From Planosporangium thailandense (GTDB lineage Bacteria > Actinomycetota > Actinomycetes > Mycobacteriales > Micromonosporaceae), in contig NZ_JAATVY010000004.1 of assembly GCF_011947195.1 (NCBI RefSeq), positions 62,001 through 126,000 on the forward strand: a stretch of DNA of 64,000 bases. Direction: 5' to 3'. Position numbers and translations under genes: made by a program. The first letter of the stretch is position 1. Each line of letters begins with the position of its first letter. Positions 1-8,503 of the stretch are shown here, piece by piece. Under the pieces are notes generated by a model. That model did not search any database. It saw only the letters and a program-made list of their open reading frames with translations, and was not told where the DNA came from.

Positions 1-2
1 CC

Positions 3-407
3 ACCCGCGGGAAGCTCGTCGATCAGATCGTCGAGGAGCTGACGGTCCACACCTACCTCGAGAACGAGGTCATGTACCCCGCCGTCCGCAACGCCATCCC
101 GGACCTCACCGACGACGTGCTCGAGTCGTACGAGGAGCACCACGTCGCGGACGTGCTGTGCATGGAGCTGGCCGGTATGGAGCCGACCGACGAGCGCTTC
201 GACGCGAAGACGACCGTCCTCATCGAGAGTGTGACGCACCACATCGATGAGGAGGAGCAGGACTGGTTCCCTAAGGTCCGCGAGGCCCTGGGGCGCAAGG
301 AGCTCCAGCAGCTGGGTGAGGCGATGATCGCCAAGCGCGACGACGCTCCCCGCCGGCCGTCCCAGCCGAGCGCGCTGAAGAAGGCCGTCGACGCGGTGAT
401 CTCCTAG
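3..407 (+). CDS. Hemerythrin HHE-domain protein (5' end outside window)
   Basis: The frame is already open at the first bases, so the start lies upstream; 134 C-terminal residues are visible. They carry the metal-ligand clusters of the hemerythrin/HHE fold: HTYLE (about residue 16 of the visible part), a central HH pair in EEHHVADV, and HHIDEEE. Members of the family bind a non-haem di-iron or similar centre and are linked to oxygen, NO or redox sensing and repair; which applies here cannot be read. The last 25 or so residues form a basic, proline-rich tail. It converges on the penicillin-acylase gene across a long hairpin. The family is secure, the ligand is not. Confidence 0.85.
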   Translation, partial: TRGKLVDQIVEELTVHTYLENEVMYPAVRNAIPDLTDDVLESYEEHHVADVLCMELAGMEPTDERFDAKTTVLIESVTHHIDEEEQDWFPKVREALGRKELQQLGEAMIAKRDDAPRRPSQPSALKKAVDAVIS

Positions 408-413
408 TCCTCA

Positions 414-463
414 TGATCCTGAAGGATTTTCCGTGTCCCAGCACGGAAAATCCTTCAGGATCA
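414..463. terminator. 22-bp perfect hairpin between convergent genes
   Basis: Arms 414-435 and 442-463 are perfect reverse complements with a 6-base loop. There is no T-tract. The hairpin sits 7 bases after the hemerythrin stop codon, and its right arm ends with the stop codon of the penicillin-acylase gene. A bidirectional, intrinsic-like terminator is the simplest reading. The left arm belongs to a TCATGATCCTGAAGG element seen again at 42715. Confidence 0.7.
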
Positions 464-3064
464 CTGGAGGACGAGCTTGTGGCGTGACTCGCGCTCGATG
501 GTGGCGCGGTCCCAGCGCATCGGAAGCGTCTTTCCGGTGCGCCACAGCTCCAACTGATCGGAGTAGTGCGGGCTGAACGCGTGCCCCGACTGCCCCAACA
601 GCTGCACCCAGCGGGAGCTGTTCAGATCGGACAGGTCGACGGCCATGCGCATCGACGGTACCCAGATGACGTCGTACCCGTCGGGGGCGTTCCAGCCGGT
701 CGCGTCTACGAGGGAGCTTCCGCCGGACGTACGCACCGGGCCGACGTTGAACAGCCACTCGACCGGTGCGATCCCCGACGTGCCGAAGGTCTGGTTGCGG
801 ACCGTGAGCCGGTGCAGCGCGCCCCAGCGCCAGCCGGCCGGATCGGCGCCGAGCCGGCTCGACAGCTCGTCGGCCGCGTCGCGCATCGCCGCCGCCACGA
901 CCTCCTCGCGGGTCGTCGGCTTCCCGTTACTCGCCCACCACGCGGACGAGGGGTCGTCGATCAGTCCGCGTACCACCTCGAACCACCGGTCGTTGCCGTC
1001 CGGCCGCTGGTCGGCGGGCAGTTCGTCGAACAGCCGCGACAGCAGGTGGCGCCAGACCGCGTTGTAGTACGCCGCCGCCGCTGAGCTGCGTCCCTGTGCC
1101 GAGCCGGGCGCGCCGTCGGCCGGCTGCTGGAAGTCCCAGCCCCGCAGCAGCGCCTGCGCCTTCGCCGCCGCGCCGGTCACCCGTGCCTCCAACAGCAGGG
1201 GTACGAGCGTGGGCGCCATCCCGTTGCGGGCGTCCAACTGCATCCGGGTGACGTCGGCGACGCTGACCTTCTTACCGGCGCCGTCGATCATCTCCTTGAT
1301 CCGCCCGGCCCGGTAACCGTAGGCCCAGTCGTCGGTCAGCAGGTACGGGTACGACGGCCCGATGACGGCCTGGTTGGCGGTCACGATGTAGCCGGCTGCC
1401 GGGTTGTACACGCTGGGCAGCGCGTCGAAGGGGATGAAGCTCTTCCACTCGTAGCTGGAGTCCCAGCCGGCTGCCGGCCAGCGCCCGTCGCCCTTGCCTC
1501 GGACGGGGATGCGGCCGGGCGACTGGTATCCGATGTTGCCGTCCACGTCGGCGTAGATCAGGTTCTGTGCCGGGACGTCGAACTGCGACGCCGCCTTCCG
1601 GAACTCCGACCAGTTGTGCGCCGCGTCGAGGGCGAACAGGGCGTCGGCCGTGCGGCCGGGATCGAGGGCCGTCCAGCGCAGCGCGACCGCGTACGCCGGG
1701 GTCTGCTTCGTGGCGGTGCCGGTGGGCTCGCCGTGCGCGTCGACCGGTGCGGCGGCGCCGATGCCGCGCAGTTCCGCCGACGCGTCCGACAGGAGCGGCC
1801 CGTCCTTGCCGGTACGCACGGTGATCGTGACCGGCTTGCCGCCCGCGACCTTGATCGTCTCCTTGCGGGTGGACAGGTCCCGCCACTGCCCGTCGACGAG
1901 GTACCGGTCGCCGTCGACCTTCTCCAGGTACAGGTCGGTGACGTCCGGCCCCAGGTTGGTGAAGCCCCACGCGATGCGGTCGTTGTGCCCGATGACCACG
2001 CCGGGCAGCCCGGAGAAGCTGAATCCCTCGACCTGCAGGCCGCAGTCGCAGTGCAGTCCGATCTGGAACCAGACCGACGGCGCGCTCGGACCGAGGTGCG
2101 GGTCGTTGGCGAGGATCGGCTTGCCGGTCGCGGTCCGCGAGCCGGCGATGACCCACGAGTTGGAGCCGATGCCGGTGCCGTTCGTGCCGAGCAGCGTGGG
2201 TATGCGCGCCAGGTCCCGGCTCACCGCGTCGAGCGGGGCGGCGTGGTAATCGGCCGGAGCGACCGGTACGCCGACCCCGCCGCCGGCCCCGGTGGCCGCC
2301 GCGCTCGCGCCGCTCGCGGTGAACGTCCCCGCCGCGACCGTCCCGCCCGCGACGATCGTCGTGTTCCGGTCGAACGGGTAGGCCGGGTACAACTGCTCCA
2401 CTTGGGCGCGGGTCAGCCCGGCGCCGAGCAGCGCGGCCCGATCGATCTCGTCCGACATGTTGCCGCGCAGGTCCCAGGCCATGGCCTTCAGCCAGGCCAG
2501 GCTGTCGACGGGGGTCCACGGCTCGATGGGGTACTCGCTGTTGCGCAGGCCCAGGACGGCGTACTCCAGGCTCGCCCGGCTGCCGTTGTGGTCGCGCAGC
2601 CAGGCGTTGACGCCGTCGGCGTACGCCGTGAGGTACGTGCGGCTGTCCGGGGACAGCAGGTCCCACTCCTGCCGCGCCACCCGGCGCCAGCCCATCGTGC
2701 GCAGGTACGTGTCGGTGGCGACCTGGTCGGAGCCGAACAGTTCGGACAGCCGCCCGGCGGTGACGTGCCGGTGGAAGTCCATCTCCCAGAACCGCTCCTG
2801 GGCGTGCACGTAGCCCTGCGCCCGGTACAGGTCCTCGGCGGTGTGGGCGTAGATCTGCGGCACCCCGTGGTCGTCGCGGTACACCGTGACCGGGGCGGAC
2901 AGCCCTCCCAGCCGCGCCACGCCGTCGTACTGCGCGAAGGACCGCCGTACGGTCCAGACGCCGACACCGGCTCCGACGACCGCGACGACGAGCAGCCCGA
3001 TCAGGGTGCCGACCAGGACGCGCAGCCAGCGGCGTCGACGGCGCGGAACATGGACATCATTCAC
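461..3064 (-). CDS. Penicillin acylase family (peptidase S45) Ntn hydrolase
   Basis: An 867-residue precursor of the Ntn-hydrolase type that cleaves amide bonds of beta-lactams, acyl-homoserine lactones or related acylated amines. An Arg-rich N-terminus precedes a membrane segment at about residues 14-36, so it is probably exported and anchored or secreted. The family's autoprocessing site is visible as GIGSNSW: Ser301, followed by Asn-Ser-Trp, would become the N-terminal nucleophile of the beta chain. An Ala/Gly-rich spacer peptide lies just before it (about 245-275). Length and order (alpha, spacer, beta) fit the family. The start at 3064 has a TAGAGT hexamer about 12 bases upstream. The true substrate is unknown; AHL or lipopeptide acylase is as likely as penicillin. 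Confidence 0.88.
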   Translation of the reverse strand: MNDVHVPRRRRRWLRVLVGTLIGLLVVAVVGAGVGVWTVRRSFAQYDGVARLGGLSAPVTVYRDDHGVPQIYAHTAEDLYRAQGYVHAQERFWEMDFHRHVTAGRLSELFGSDQVATDTYLRTMGWRRVARQEWDLLSPDSRTYLTAYADGVNAWLRDHNGSRASLEYAVLGLRNSEYPIEPWTPVDSLAWLKAMAWDLRGNMSDEIDRAALLGAGLTRAQVEQLYPAYPFDRNTTIVAGGTVAAGTFTASGASAAATGAGGGVGVPVAPADYHAAPLDAVSRDLARIPTLLGTNGTGIGSNSWVIAGSRTATGKPILANDPHLGPSAPSVWFQIGLHCDCGLQVEGFSFSGLPGVVIGHNDRIAWGFTNLGPDVTDLYLEKVDGDRYLVDGQWRDLSTRKETIKVAGGKPVTITVRTGKDGPLLSDASAELRGIGAAAPVDAHGEPTGTATKQTPAYAVALRWTALDPGRTADALFALDAAHNWSEFRKAASQFDVPAQNLIYADVDGNIGYQSPGRIPVRGKGDGRWPAAGWDSSYEWKSFIPFDALPSVYNPAAGYIVTANQAVIGPSYPYLLTDDWAYGYRAGRIKEMIDGAGKKVSVADVTRMQLDARNGMAPTLVPLLLEARVTGAAAKAQALLRGWDFQQPADGAPGSAQGRSSAAAAYYNAVWRHLLSRLFDELPADQRPDGNDRWFEVVRGLIDDPSSAWWASNGKPTTREEVVAAAMRDAADELSSRLGADPAGWRWGALHRLTVRNQTFGTSGIAPVEWLFNVGPVRTSGGSSLVDATGWNAPDGYDVIWVPSMRMAVDLSDLNSSRWVQLLGQSGHAFSPHYSDQLELWRTGKTLPMRWDRATIERESRHKLVLQ

Positions 3065-3107
3065 ATCGCAGGACTCTAAAGGAGCGGCGCCATTTGCCCG
3101 GTGCAGG

Positions 3108-3113
3108 CAAGAT
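3108..3113 (+). promoter_or_regulatory. Candidate -10 (CAAGAT) of the acetyltransferase gene
   Basis: CAAGAT ends 7 bases before GTG 3121, the spacing seen at other leaderless starts in this window, although the first base is C rather than T. No Shine-Dalgarno is present before ATG 3112 or GTG 3121. Confidence 0.35.
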
Positions 3114-3693
3114 GACCGGCGTGGTCGATGCTGCGCTCCCCGCCGATTTCCCGAGCCTGCTCACGCCGCGGCTGGAGATCCGCGGCTTCCGGGCCGGGGA
3201 CGCCGAGGCGTTCTCGGCCTACCGCTCCGATCCGGACGTCGCGCGGTACCAGGGGTGGACGGCCCCGTATCCGCTGGCCTCCGCACAGCGGTTCATCGAG
3301 GCGTTGGCCGACCGCGATCCCTGGACGCCGGGGGAGTGGTTCCAGGTGGCGATCGCCCCCCGGGAAGGCGGCGTGCTCATCGGGGACTGCGGAATGCGTC
3401 CCGACGCGGCGGATCCGCGGATTGTGGAGATCGGCTTCAGCCTGGCGCGGGAGCACCAGGGACGGGGGCTGGCCACCGAGGCGATCTGCCGGCTGCTGGC
3501 GTACTTCTTCGACGAGCGCGGCGTACACCGGGTCGTGGCCGGCTGTGACGTCCGCAACACCCGCTCGGCCGCGCTGCTGGAGCGGGTCGGGATGCGCAGG
3601 GAGGCGCACTTCGTCGAGTCCGAGTGGTTCAAGGGCGAGTGGACGAGCGAGTACCGGTACGCCCTGCTGTGCCGGGAGTGGGTCCGGCCCTGA
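3112..3693 (+). CDS. GNAT N-acetyltransferase, RimJ/RimL type
   Basis: About 193 residues with the ribosomal-protein-acetyltransferase pattern: LLTPRLEIRGFRAGDAEAF at the N-terminus, the acetyl-CoA pyrophosphate loop REHQGRGLATEA (about 120-132), and NTRSAALLERVGMRREAH near the C-terminus. Such enzymes transfer acetyl from acetyl-CoA to protein N-termini, antibiotics or small amines; the substrate cannot be predicted. ATG 3112 lacks a ribosome binding site; GTG 3121, 7 bases after CAAGAT, is an alternative leaderless start and would shorten the protein by three residues. Divergent from the penicillin acylase, convergent with glnA. Confidence 0.85.
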   Translation: MTGVVDAALPADFPSLLTPRLEIRGFRAGDAEAFSAYRSDPDVARYQGWTAPYPLASAQRFIEALADRDPWTPGEWFQVAIAPREGGVLIGDCGMRPDAADPRIVEIGFSLAREHQGRGLATEAICRLLAYFFDERGVHRVVAGCDVRNTRSAALLERVGMRREAHFVESEWFKGEWTSEYRYALLCREWVRP

Positions 3694-3699
3694 AACGGC

Positions 3700-3736
3700 C
3701 AAGACCGGGCCCGCCGCGGTGGCGGACCCGGTCTTG
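3700..3736. terminator. Hairpin between GNAT gene and glnA
   Basis: Arms 3700-3715 and 3721-3736 pair over 16 bases with one mismatch and a 5-base loop. It lies between two convergent genes and ends in GTCTTG rather than a T-run; a direct GGTCTTGTCAGGTC duplication follows. Confidence 0.6.
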
Positions 3737-3767
3737 TCAGGTCGGTCTTGTCAGGTCGGGCGATGAC

Positions 3768-5192
3768 TCAGCAGTCGAAGTACATCGCGAACTCGTGCGG
3801 GGTCGGGCGCAGGCGCACCGGGTCGACCTCGTTGGCCCGCTTCCACGAGACCCAGGTCTCGACCAGGTCCGGCGTGAACACGCCGCCCTCGAGCAGGTAC
3901 TCGTGGTCGCCCTCGAGCCGGTCGAGCACCGCGTCCAGGGAGCCCGGCACCTGCTTGACGTTGGCGAACTCGTCCGGCGGCAGGTCGTACAGGTCCTTGT
4001 CGATCGGCTCCGGCGGCTCGATCTTGTTCTTGATGCCGTCGAGGCCGGCCATCAGCATGGCCGAGAACGCCAGGTACGGGTTGGCCGACGGGTCGGGCAC
4101 CCGGAACTCGACGCGCTTGGCCTTGGCGTTGGTGCCGGTCACCGGGATACGGGTACAGGCGGAGCGGTTGCGCTGCGAGTACACGAGGTTGACCGGGGCC
4201 TCGAAGCCGGGCACCAGGCGGCGGAACGAGTTGACCGACGGGTTGGTGAACGCCAGCAGCGACGGCGCGTGGTGCAGCAGGCCACCGATGTACCAGCGGG
4301 CCATGTCCGACAGGCCGGCGTACCCGGTCTCGTCGTAGAACAGCGGCTCGCCGCCCAGCCAGAGGCTCTGGTGGGTGTGCATGCCGGAGCCGTTGTCACC
4401 GAACAGCGGCTTGGGCATGAACGTCACCGTCTTGCCGGCGGTCCACGCGGTGTTCTTGATGATGTACTTGAACAGCTGCATCTGGTCACCGGCGTGCAGC
4501 AGCGTGGAGAACTTGTAGTTGATCTCGGACTGGCCGCCGGTGCCGACCTCGTGGTGGGCGCGCTCGACGGTGAAGCCCGCGTTGATCAGGTTGCGGGTCA
4601 TCTGGTCGCGCAGGTCGGCGAGGTGGTCGACCGGCGGCACCGGGAAGTAGCCGCCCTTGACGGCCGTCTTGTAGCCGCGGTTGCCGCCCTCCTCGATCCG
4701 GCCGGTGTTCCAGGCGCCCTCGATCGAGTCGATGTGGTAGTACGCCTCGTGGGTCGCGGTGGCGTAGCGGATCGAGTCGAAGATGTAGAACTCGGCCTCG
4801 GCGCCGAAGTACGCCGTGTCGGCGATGCCGCTCGCGGCCAGGTACGCCTCGGCCTTCTTGGCGACGTTACGCGGGTCGCGGCTGTAGGGCTCGCGCGTGA
4901 ACGGGTCGTGGACGAAGAAGTTGAGGGCCAGAGTCTTCTCGATCCGGAACGGGTCGATGAACGCGGTCGCCACGTCCGGCAGCAGCATCATGTCCGACTC
5001 GTGGATCTCCTGGAAGCCACGGATCGACGAGCCGTCGAAGGCCAGGCCGTCGGTGAACATGCTCTCGTCGACCGTCTCGACCGGCACGTTGAAGTGCTGC
5101 ATGACACCGGGCAGGTCGCAGAATCGTACGTCGATGAAGCGGACGCCCTCGTCCTTGAGGTAACGCAGGAGCTCCTCGTAATTGGCGAACAC
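3768..5192 (-). CDS. glnA: Type I glutamine synthetase
   Basis: Catalyses ATP-dependent condensation of glutamate and ammonia; dodecameric cytoplasmic enzyme and main ammonium-assimilation route. GTG 5192 is chosen because GGAGG sits 4 bases upstream and it gives 474 residues, the usual GSI length. Signatures seen: [31 protein letters not shown], the ATP-binding region [10 protein letters not shown], and the adenylylation loop KDLYDLPP whose Tyr is the target of GlnE in the GSI-beta class. It matches glnA1-like enzymes, next to an RDD protein gene as in mycobacteria. A GlnR-type operator lies 57-94 bases upstream of the start, so nitrogen control is expected. Confidence 0.97.
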   Translation of the reverse strand: MFANYEELLRYLKDEGVRFIDVRFCDLPGVMQHFNVPVETVDESMFTDGLAFDGSSIRGFQEIHESDMMLLPDVATAFIDPFRIEKTLALNFFVHDPFTREPYSRDPRNVAKKAEAYLAASGIADTAYFGAEAEFYIFDSIRYATATHEAYYHIDSIEGAWNTGRIEEGGNRGYKTAVKGGYFPVPPVDHLADLRDQMTRNLINAGFTVERAHHEVGTGGQSEINYKFSTLLHAGDQMQLFKYIIKNTAWTAGKTVTFMPKPLFGDNGSGMHTHQSLWLGGEPLFYDETGYAGLSDMARWYIGGLLHHAPSLLAFTNPSVNSFRRLVPGFEAPVNLVYSQRNRSACTRIPVTGTNAKAKRVEFRVPDPSANPYLAFSAMLMAGLDGIKNKIEPPEPIDKDLYDLPPDEFANVKQVPGSLDAVLDRLEGDHEYLLEGGVFTPDLVETWVSWKRANEVDPVRLRPTPHEFAMYFDC

Positions 5193-5248
5193 ACGTCCTC
5201 CAGACTTTTCGTGTTTCTCCAAGCTAGCCGTGACGGTAGAGCGGCGGC

Positions 5249-5286
5249 GTTGCCCTCGCGTGTCTCGACTGTTTCGGCCATGTTTC
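5249..5286 (-). promoter_or_regulatory. Putative GlnR operator upstream of glnA
   Basis: In the glnA direction four pentamers follow each other at exact 11-base spacing: GAAAC-N6-GAAAC-N6-GACAC-N6-GCAAC (plus-strand positions 5282-5286, 5271-5275, 5260-5264, 5249-5253). The actinobacterial GlnR box is described as alternating GTnAC and GAAAC half-sites separated by 6 bases. The site is 57-94 bases upstream of the glnA start and 107 bases or more before the divergent RDD gene. Confidence 0.6.
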
Positions 5287-5378
5287 CGCGCGTGATCGGT
5301 CCTGTTGGCCGCGTCACGTGGGGCGGCGGTGTCGACGTGTCATCGGGTGCCGGCCGCGACCGCCACGCGGTGGCCGAA

Positions 5379-5384
5379 TACTCT
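5379..5384 (+). promoter_or_regulatory. -10 element TACTCT of the RDD gene
   Basis: TACTCT ends 8 bases before GTG 5393 and no ribosome binding site is present, suggesting a leaderless or nearly leaderless transcript. Confidence 0.5.
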
Positions 5385-5392
5385 TGTGTGCC

Positions 5393-5815
5393 GTGGCGGA
5401 GCAGCAGAAACCGGTGGAGCCGGCGACCGTGACCGACAGTAACGCGGCGATGGTGGGATCGCAGTGGCCGGTGCCGACGCTGCTGCGCCGGTTCGGGGCG
5501 TTGATGATCGACTGGGTGCTGTGCCTGCTGGTCGCCGGGTTCCTGGGCCGGTTCCCGCACAACAACTGGCCACCGCTCATCCTGATCATCGAGTACGCCT
5601 TCTTCATCGGCCTGTTCGGTCAGACCCCCGGCATGTGGATCATGAAGATCGCCTGCGTGTCGGTGGCCGATGGGCGCGTGATCGGGATTCCCCGCGCCTT
5701 CCTGCGCGGTCTGCTGCTGTCGCTCCTGGTGCCGGCGCTCATCATGGACCGGCAGCGACGCGGCTGGCACGACAAGGCGGCCGGTTCGATCGTGATCGAG
5801 ACGAGGCGCTCTTAA
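5393..5815 (+). CDS. RDD family membrane protein
   Basis: About 140 residues with the RDD pattern: LLRRFGALMIDWVLC supplies the conserved Arg and Asp at the first membrane segment, followed by a second hydrophobic segment (LILIIEYAFFIGLFG) with QTPGMWIMKI, and a third (FLRGLLLSLLVPALI) ending with a basic RRGWHDKAAGSIVI tail. Function is unknown; some RDD proteins act in ion transport. The start is set by TACTCT eight bases before the GTG. The gene is divergent from glnA, as is an equivalent RDD gene in M. tuberculosis (from memory), and faces a DUF4191 gene across a hairpin. Confidence 0.85.
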   Translation: MAEQQKPVEPATVTDSNAAMVGSQWPVPTLLRRFGALMIDWVLCLLVAGFLGRFPHNNWPPLILIIEYAFFIGLFGQTPGMWIMKIACVSVADGRVIGIPRAFLRGLLLSLLVPALIMDRQRRGWHDKAAGSIVIETRRS

Positions 5816-5819
5816 CAAT

Positions 5820-5861
5820 CTTGGGGAGTTTGACACCACCCGTGGTGTCAAACTCCCCAAG
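5820..5861. terminator. 20-bp perfect hairpin between convergent genes
   Basis: Arms 5820-5839 and 5842-5861 are perfect reverse complements with almost no loop. The hairpin begins 4 bases after the RDD stop codon and ends 17 bases before the DUF4191 stop codon. No T-tract; probably a bidirectional terminator. Confidence 0.7.
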
Positions 5862-5878
5862 GTCTGCAAGTGAGCGCG

Positions 5879-6571
5879 TCAGCGGCCGCGCATCGCGCGG
5901 AAGGCGCCCTTCGGCGGGCGCATGTTCTTCGGGATCTGGCCCTGCGGCATCTTCGGCCGGGTCGACAGCGCCTTCAGGCGCCGGTCCAGCGCGTTGACGT
6001 CCTTGGCGCTGATCGTGCGGGGCAGCCGCATAAGGGTGTTGCGCAGCTTGTCGAGCGGCAACAGGCCCTCGCCCTCGCCGACGATGAAGTCGCGCATCTC
6101 GGCGCTGCCGATCACCTTCGCCAGCCGCCGCTTCTCCTGGCCCAGCAGTTGGCGTACCCGCTGCGGGTTGCCCTCGCCGATCAGGATCACGCCGGGCCGG
6201 CCAACGACCAGGTGCACGACGTCGAACTGGCCGGTGAACTGCACCGCCTGGGTCACCCGCCAGTCGCCGCGCATGTTCTCGATGAGCGCGGCGGCCGCAC
6301 CGGGCTTGCCGTCCATCTCCGACATCATGGCCCGGTTGGAGCGCAGGTTGAGCACGATCATCGTGGCGAGTGCGGCGACGACGATCCCGATGGGGATCCA
6401 CGTCCAGCTCGCGCCCACGACCACCGCGATGATGGCCGCCAGGATCGGCACGATCACCGCAATCAGGACAAGGGGTACAAATAGCTTGTCCCGCTTCGCG
6501 GTGAACGAGAACACCATCCCGATCTGCTTGAGGCGATCGCGGAACTTGACTTTCTGGGGGGCGGTGGCCAT
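5879..6571 (-). CDS. DUF4191 membrane protein
   Basis: A 230-residue protein with two adjacent hydrophobic segments (about 29-52 and 57-76) after a basic N-terminus, then a cytoplasmic domain containing GQFDVVHLVVGRPGVILIGEG and a basic C-terminal tail. This is the DUF4191 family, which sits next to lipA in many actinobacteria; no biochemical role is established to my knowledge. It lies 73 bases downstream of lipA on the same strand, but TAGACT 7 bases before the ATG shows it has its own leaderless promoter. The start at 6571 is therefore well supported. Confidence 0.9.
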   Translation of the reverse strand: MATAPQKVKFRDRLKQIGMVFSFTAKRDKLFVPLVLIAVIVPILAAIIAVVVGASWTWIPIGIVVAALATMIVLNLRSNRAMMSEMDGKPGAAAALIENMRGDWRVTQAVQFTGQFDVVHLVVGRPGVILIGEGNPQRVRQLLGQEKRRLAKVIGSAEMRDFIVGEGEGLLPLDKLRNTLMRLPRTISAKDVNALDRRLKALSTRPKMPQGQIPKNMRPPKGAFRAMRGR

Positions 6572-6578
6572 GGGGCCG

Positions 6579-6584
6579 AGTCTA
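6579..6584 (-). promoter_or_regulatory. -10 element TAGACT, leaderless DUF4191 start
   Basis: TAGACT (minus strand) ends exactly 7 bases before ATG 6571; no Shine-Dalgarno lies in between. Confidence 0.6.
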
Positions 6585-6644
6585 ATGGGCCCGGTCAGCC
6601 CGGCATTGCCGGTGCCGCCGTTCTACCTCTCTACCTCTCCGCGA

Positions 6645-7580
6645 TCATGAAGCGGTGGCGCGGGCGGCGACCGCCTGCCGGTACAGGCGTCCGGCCCGGT
6701 ACGACGACCGGACCAGGGGACCGGACATGACGCCGGCGAAGCCGATCGACTCGGCCTCCTCGCGCAGCTCGACGAACTCCTCCGGCTTGACCCACCGCTC
6801 CACCGGGTGGTGGCGCGGCGTCGGGCGCAGGTACTGCGTGATCGTGATCAGCTCGCAGCCGGCCTCGTACAGGTCCCGCAGGGCCTGCGTCACCTCGGCG
6901 CGCTCCTCGCCCAGCCCCAGGATCAGGTTGGACTTGGTGACCAACCCGGCCGCACGGGCCTGCCGGATGACGTCGAGCGAGCGCTCGTAGCGGAATGCCG
7001 GCCGGATCCGCTTGAAGATGCGGGGCACCGTCTCGACGTTGTGCGCCAGCACCTCGGGGGCCGAGCCGAACACCTCGGCCAACTGCTCCGGGTCGGCGTT
7101 GAAGTCGGGGATGAGCAGTTCGACTCCGCACCCCGGCACCAGCGCGTGGATCTGGCGGACCGTCTCGGCGTACAGCCAGGCGCCGCCGTCGGGAAGGTCG
7201 TCACGCGCGACGCCGGTGACCGTGGCGTACCGCAGGCCCATCGTCTTGACCGACTCGGCCACCCGACGCGGCTCGTCGGCGTCGAACTCGGCCGGCTTGC
7301 CGGTGTCGATCTGGCAGAAGTCGCAGCGGCGGGTGCACTGGTCGCCGCCGATGAGGAAGGTCGCTTCCCGGTCTTCCCAGCATTCGTAGATGTTGGGGCA
7401 GCCGGCCTCCTGGCAGACCGTGTGCAGCCCTTCGCGGCTCACCAGGCCACGTAGCTGGGTGTATTCCGGGCCCATCTTGGCTTTGACCTTGATCCACGGC
7501 GGCTTGCGCTCGATGGGGGTCTCGGCGTTGCGGGCCTCGATGCGGAGCATCCGGCGGCCCTCGGGCTGGACAATCGTCAC
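6645..7580 (-). CDS. lipA: Lipoyl synthase (radical SAM)
   Basis: Inserts two sulfurs into the octanoyl group on lipoyl-carrier domains. The 311-residue protein has both iron-sulfur motifs: C56-x4-C61-x5-C67 (auxiliary cluster) and C82-x3-C86-x2-C89 (radical SAM cluster). GTG 7580 is preceded by TAGGCT six bases upstream, so the message is probably leaderless. It is downstream of lipB on the same strand with a 118-base gap. The lipoylated E2 and lipoamide dehydrogenase genes a few kilobases away are its users; ErpA at 37.5 kb may help supply its clusters. Confidence 0.97.
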   Translation of the reverse strand: MTIVQPEGRRMLRIEARNAETPIERKPPWIKVKAKMGPEYTQLRGLVSREGLHTVCQEAGCPNIYECWEDREATFLIGGDQCTRRCDFCQIDTGKPAEFDADEPRRVAESVKTMGLRYATVTGVARDDLPDGGAWLYAETVRQIHALVPGCGVELLIPDFNADPEQLAEVFGSAPEVLAHNVETVPRIFKRIRPAFRYERSLDVIRQARAAGLVTKSNLILGLGEERAEVTQALRDLYEAGCELITITQYLRPTPRHHPVERWVKPEEFVELREEAESIGFAGVMSGPLVRSSYRAGRLYRQAVAARATAS

Positions 7581-7586
7581 TCGGTC

Positions 7587-7592
7587 AGCCTA
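7587..7592 (-). promoter_or_regulatory. -10 element TAGGCT of lipA
   Basis: TAGGCT (minus strand) ends 6 bases before GTG 7580 with no ribosome binding site between. Confidence 0.5.
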
Positions 7593-7628
7593 GCCCGCGC
7601 GGGTCCGCTACCACCCCCACCGCGACGA

Positions 7629-7679
7629 GCGTCACGTCGCGGTGACGCGATCACATCCGATCCTCCGATGTCGATGTGA
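7629..7679. promoter_or_regulatory. Inverted repeats between lipB and lipA
   Basis: Two adjacent symmetries: GCGTCAC/GTGACGC (7629-7635 and 7642-7648), which could be a weak lipB terminator, and TCACATC/GATGTGA (7651-7657 and 7673-7679, 15-base gap), which looks like an operator upstream of the lipA promoter. No regulator can be named. Confidence 0.35.
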
Positions 7680-7698
7680 CCGAAGTGACAATGGGGGG

Positions 7699-8358
7699 TC
7701 AGGCGAGGATGGTGCCCAGGCGCTTCTCGACGAGCGGCAGCGCCTCGGCCACCGTCACGTCGCGGCCGAGCTCGGCGGAGAGCGAGGTCACACCGGCGTC
7801 CCGGATGCCGCAGGGGACGATCCGGTCAAAGGCGCCCAGATCGCAGTCGCAGTTGAGGGCGAAGCCGTGCAGCGTCGCCCCGCGCGCGACCCTGATTCCG
7901 ATCGCGGCGACCTTGCGGTCGGTGCCGCGGTCGTCGGCCGGCACCCACACCCCGCTGCGGCCCTCGATCCGGGTCGTCGACACGCCCAGCTCGGCGCAGA
8001 CGTCGATGAGCATCTGCTCGACGCGACGCACGTACGCCACGACGTCGATCGGGTCGGGCAGCGTGAGGATCGGGTACCCGACGAGTTGACCCGGGCCGTG
8101 CCAGGTGATCTTCCCGCCCCGGTCGACGTCGACCACCGGGGTGCCGTCCATCGGCCGGTCCCACGGCTCGGTGCGCTTGCCGGCGGTGTAGACGCTGGGG
8201 TGCTCCAGCAGCAGCACGGTGTCCGGCTCGGTGCCCGCCACCACCGCCTCGTGCAGCCGTCGCTGCTCGTCCCAGGCGGTCAGGTAGTCGACGACGCCCG
8301 CGCGTACGGTCCGCAGGCTGTCGAGGTTCGCACGGTGGTCAAGGCTCGCACTCGTCAC
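7699..8358 (-). CDS. lipB: Lipoyl(octanoyl) transferase
   Basis: Transfers octanoate from acyl carrier protein to the lysine of lipoyl domains, upstream of LipA. 219 residues; the acyl-thioester cysteine (VPCGIRDAG, Cys183) and its partner lysine (RKVAAIG, Lys149) are both present, as is [18 protein letters not shown] 8358 is the only good start in the frame, and TACGCT lies exactly 7 bases before it, so the transcript is predicted to be leaderless. Divergent from the MMPL transporter gene. Confidence 0.96.
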   Translation of the reverse strand: MTSASLDHRANLDSLRTVRAGVVDYLTAWDEQRRLHEAVVAGTEPDTVLLLEHPSVYTAGKRTEPWDRPMDGTPVVDVDRGGKITWHGPGQLVGYPILTLPDPIDVVAYVRRVEQMLIDVCAELGVSTTRIEGRSGVWVPADDRGTDRKVAAIGIRVARGATLHGFALNCDCDLGAFDRIVPCGIRDAGVTSLSAELGRDVTVAEALPLVEKRLGTILA

Positions 8359-8365
8359 GGTGACG

Positions 8366-8371
8366 AGCGTA
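8366..8371 (-). promoter_or_regulatory. -10 element TACGCT, leaderless lipB start
   Basis: TACGCT (minus strand) ends exactly 7 bases before GTG 8358. Confidence 0.55.
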
Positions 8372-8503
8372 ACGCTGTCCTGCCTTTTCCCGCCGTGACC
8401 GCCGACACCGGCGCCGCCGGGTGGGCCGGCCGCGTGGACGTCGGTACCCTGTCCTCGTTCTGGCAGTGCATGACAGTTCGCGTTCTGGGGAGGCGGAGCG
8501 GTC

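Noticed and set aside
3624-5432. 602-codon plus-strand frame opposite glnA
   Set aside because: Antisense shadow of glnA with Val/Arg/Gly bias and no domain.
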